From assembly GCA_016872875.1 (NCBI GenBank), contig VGYW01000539.1, forward strand, positions 1 through 5,171: a stretch of 5,171 nt of DNA, written 5' to 3'. A model generated the notes under the pieces. That model worked only from the letters and a program-made list of their open reading frames with translations. It had not been told where the DNA came from and ran no database searches. Below are positions 4,603 to 5,171 of the stretch, one piece after another. Position 1 is the first letter of the stretch. Each line of letters opens with the position of its first letter. The stretch is from Planctomycetota bacterium. Its GTDB lineage: Bacteria; Planctomycetota; PUPC01; DSUN01. The position numbers and the translations under genes were made by a program.

Positions 4603-5171
4603 TCACCGCAAGCGGAATACCCAGGCCCCGCCGTCTGACGATAGCGGCCCCGCCACTGGCACGACCTCCAGCCCCGGCTCCTGGCGGAGGGCATAGGCCA
4701 AGCGCGGGTCGCGCCAGACGATGAGCGCCTTCGCACCCTCCCGCCGCATCTCCGCCACGATGCCCTTCGGGTCGCGCGCCACGGGCATGCCCGCGTACTG
4801 CGCATCGAGGTAGTAAGCCGTGTGAAGGCCGTCCCACCAGTCGTTCGACGCGAGCGGCCCCTCGACGCCCAGCGCCTTCAGTCGCTCGGCCACCAGGCGG
4901 TGCTCCCGCCCCGGCGGAGGCCCGGAGAGCAGGGCGTGCAGGAACCCCACGGGCCGCCACCCGAACGACAGGAGCAGCAGCCCCGCCCCGAGCGCCATCG
5001 CCGGACCGCGCCAGCGCGCACGCGCCAGGAGCCGCGGCAGCAGGCCCACGAAGTGGAACGCCGCCACCGCCGCCAGGAGCATGAGGAGCCATAGATAGCG
5101 CTTCTCGGCCACGTGCGCCAGCGCGTATCCCCCGCCGTAGAGGAGCGCCGCAAGCGCCAGTGCAAGATAGG
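4603..5171 (-). CDS. C-terminal part of a multi-pass membrane protein, resembling GT39/ArnT-type glycosyltransferases
   Basis: The reading frame is open to the right edge, so this is the last 189 or so codons of a longer gene; the GTG at 5112 is internal and should not be taken as the start. Three hydrophobic helices are visible, at about 5169-5116, 5097-5038 and 5007-4951. The second is preceded by HVAEKRYLW, which resembles the (V/E)xRYLWP motif near the last helices of dolichol-phosphate-mannose/ArnT-like transferases. A soluble C-terminal domain of about 100 residues follows, including LASNDWWDGLHTAYYL and GAKALIVWRD. Such enzymes move a sugar from a lipid carrier onto an acceptor on the outer face of the membrane. 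The catalytic N-terminal region is missing here, so the family assignment rests on layout and weak similarity. It is followed after 10 nt by the small membrane protein gene. Confidence 0.6.
   Translation of the reverse strand, partial: YLALALAALLYGGGYALAHVAEKRYLWLLMLLAAVAAFHFVGLLPRLLARARWRGPAMALGAGLLLLSFGWRPVGFLHALLSGPPPGREHRLVAERLKALGVEGPLASNDWWDGLHTAYYLDAQYAGMPVARDPKGIVAEMRREGAKALIVWRDPRLAYALRQEPGLEVVPVAGPLSSDGGAWVFRLR

Noticed and set aside
4016..5092. Long open frame on the minus strand (358 codons) over the right end
   Set aside because: Its product is Arg/Pro/Gly/Ser-rich without motifs and lies in another frame over two better minus-strand genes that have clear start signals and membrane helices.

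Overview
The window is GC-rich bacterial DNA with tightly packed genes. It looks like a piece of an uncultured anaerobic or facultatively anaerobic bacterium. The GC-rich codon use, the Tat-exported DUF362 protein and the dispersed GGATGnATGG-type intergenic repeats fit a Planctomycetota-like or related lineage, but the sequence does not prove this and the assignment is low confidence.

Left part (1-2634, all on the minus strand): an operon that reads, in transcription order, a stand-alone response-regulator receiver protein, then the beta (hydB), gamma (hydG) and delta (hydD, cut by the left edge) subunits of a cytoplasmic group 3b-type [NiFe] hydrogenase (sulfhydrogenase, NAD(P)-linked). The B-G-D order matches the archaeal hydBGDA sulfhydrogenase operon, so the catalytic NiFe alpha subunit (hydA) is expected just beyond position 1. 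Electrons would pass from the NiFe site (alpha) through the delta cluster, the beta [4Fe-4S] clusters and the gamma [2Fe-2S]/FAD to NAD(P), or in reverse. hydB and hydG are 1 nt apart. hydG and hydD are separated by 110 nt that hold a repeat-derived hairpin.

Middle (2635-3005, 371 bases without a gene): a divergent control region. It holds a plausible sigma-70 promoter for the hydrogenase operon, a perfect Crp/Fnr-type palindrome (TTGTGA-N6-TCACAA) inside that operon's predicted leader, a weak rightward promoter, and a second repeat-type hairpin in the predicted leader of the rightward gene.

Right part (3006-5171): a plus-strand gene for a Tat-exported DUF362 protein; a 75-nt convergent gap almost filled by a 9-bp tandem repeat that folds into a long hairpin; a small minus-strand single-pass membrane protein with a TPR-like tail; and, 10 nt upstream of it in the same operon, the C-terminal part of a multi-pass membrane protein resembling the end of ArnT/GT39-type glycosyltransferases, cut by the right edge.

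The most interesting points are the receiver protein leading a hydrogenase operon together with a Crp/Fnr-like operator, and three intergenic hairpins made from short repeats. In each hairpin the non-Watson-Crick pairs are G-U wobbles on the strand that is transcribed into the neighbouring mRNA.
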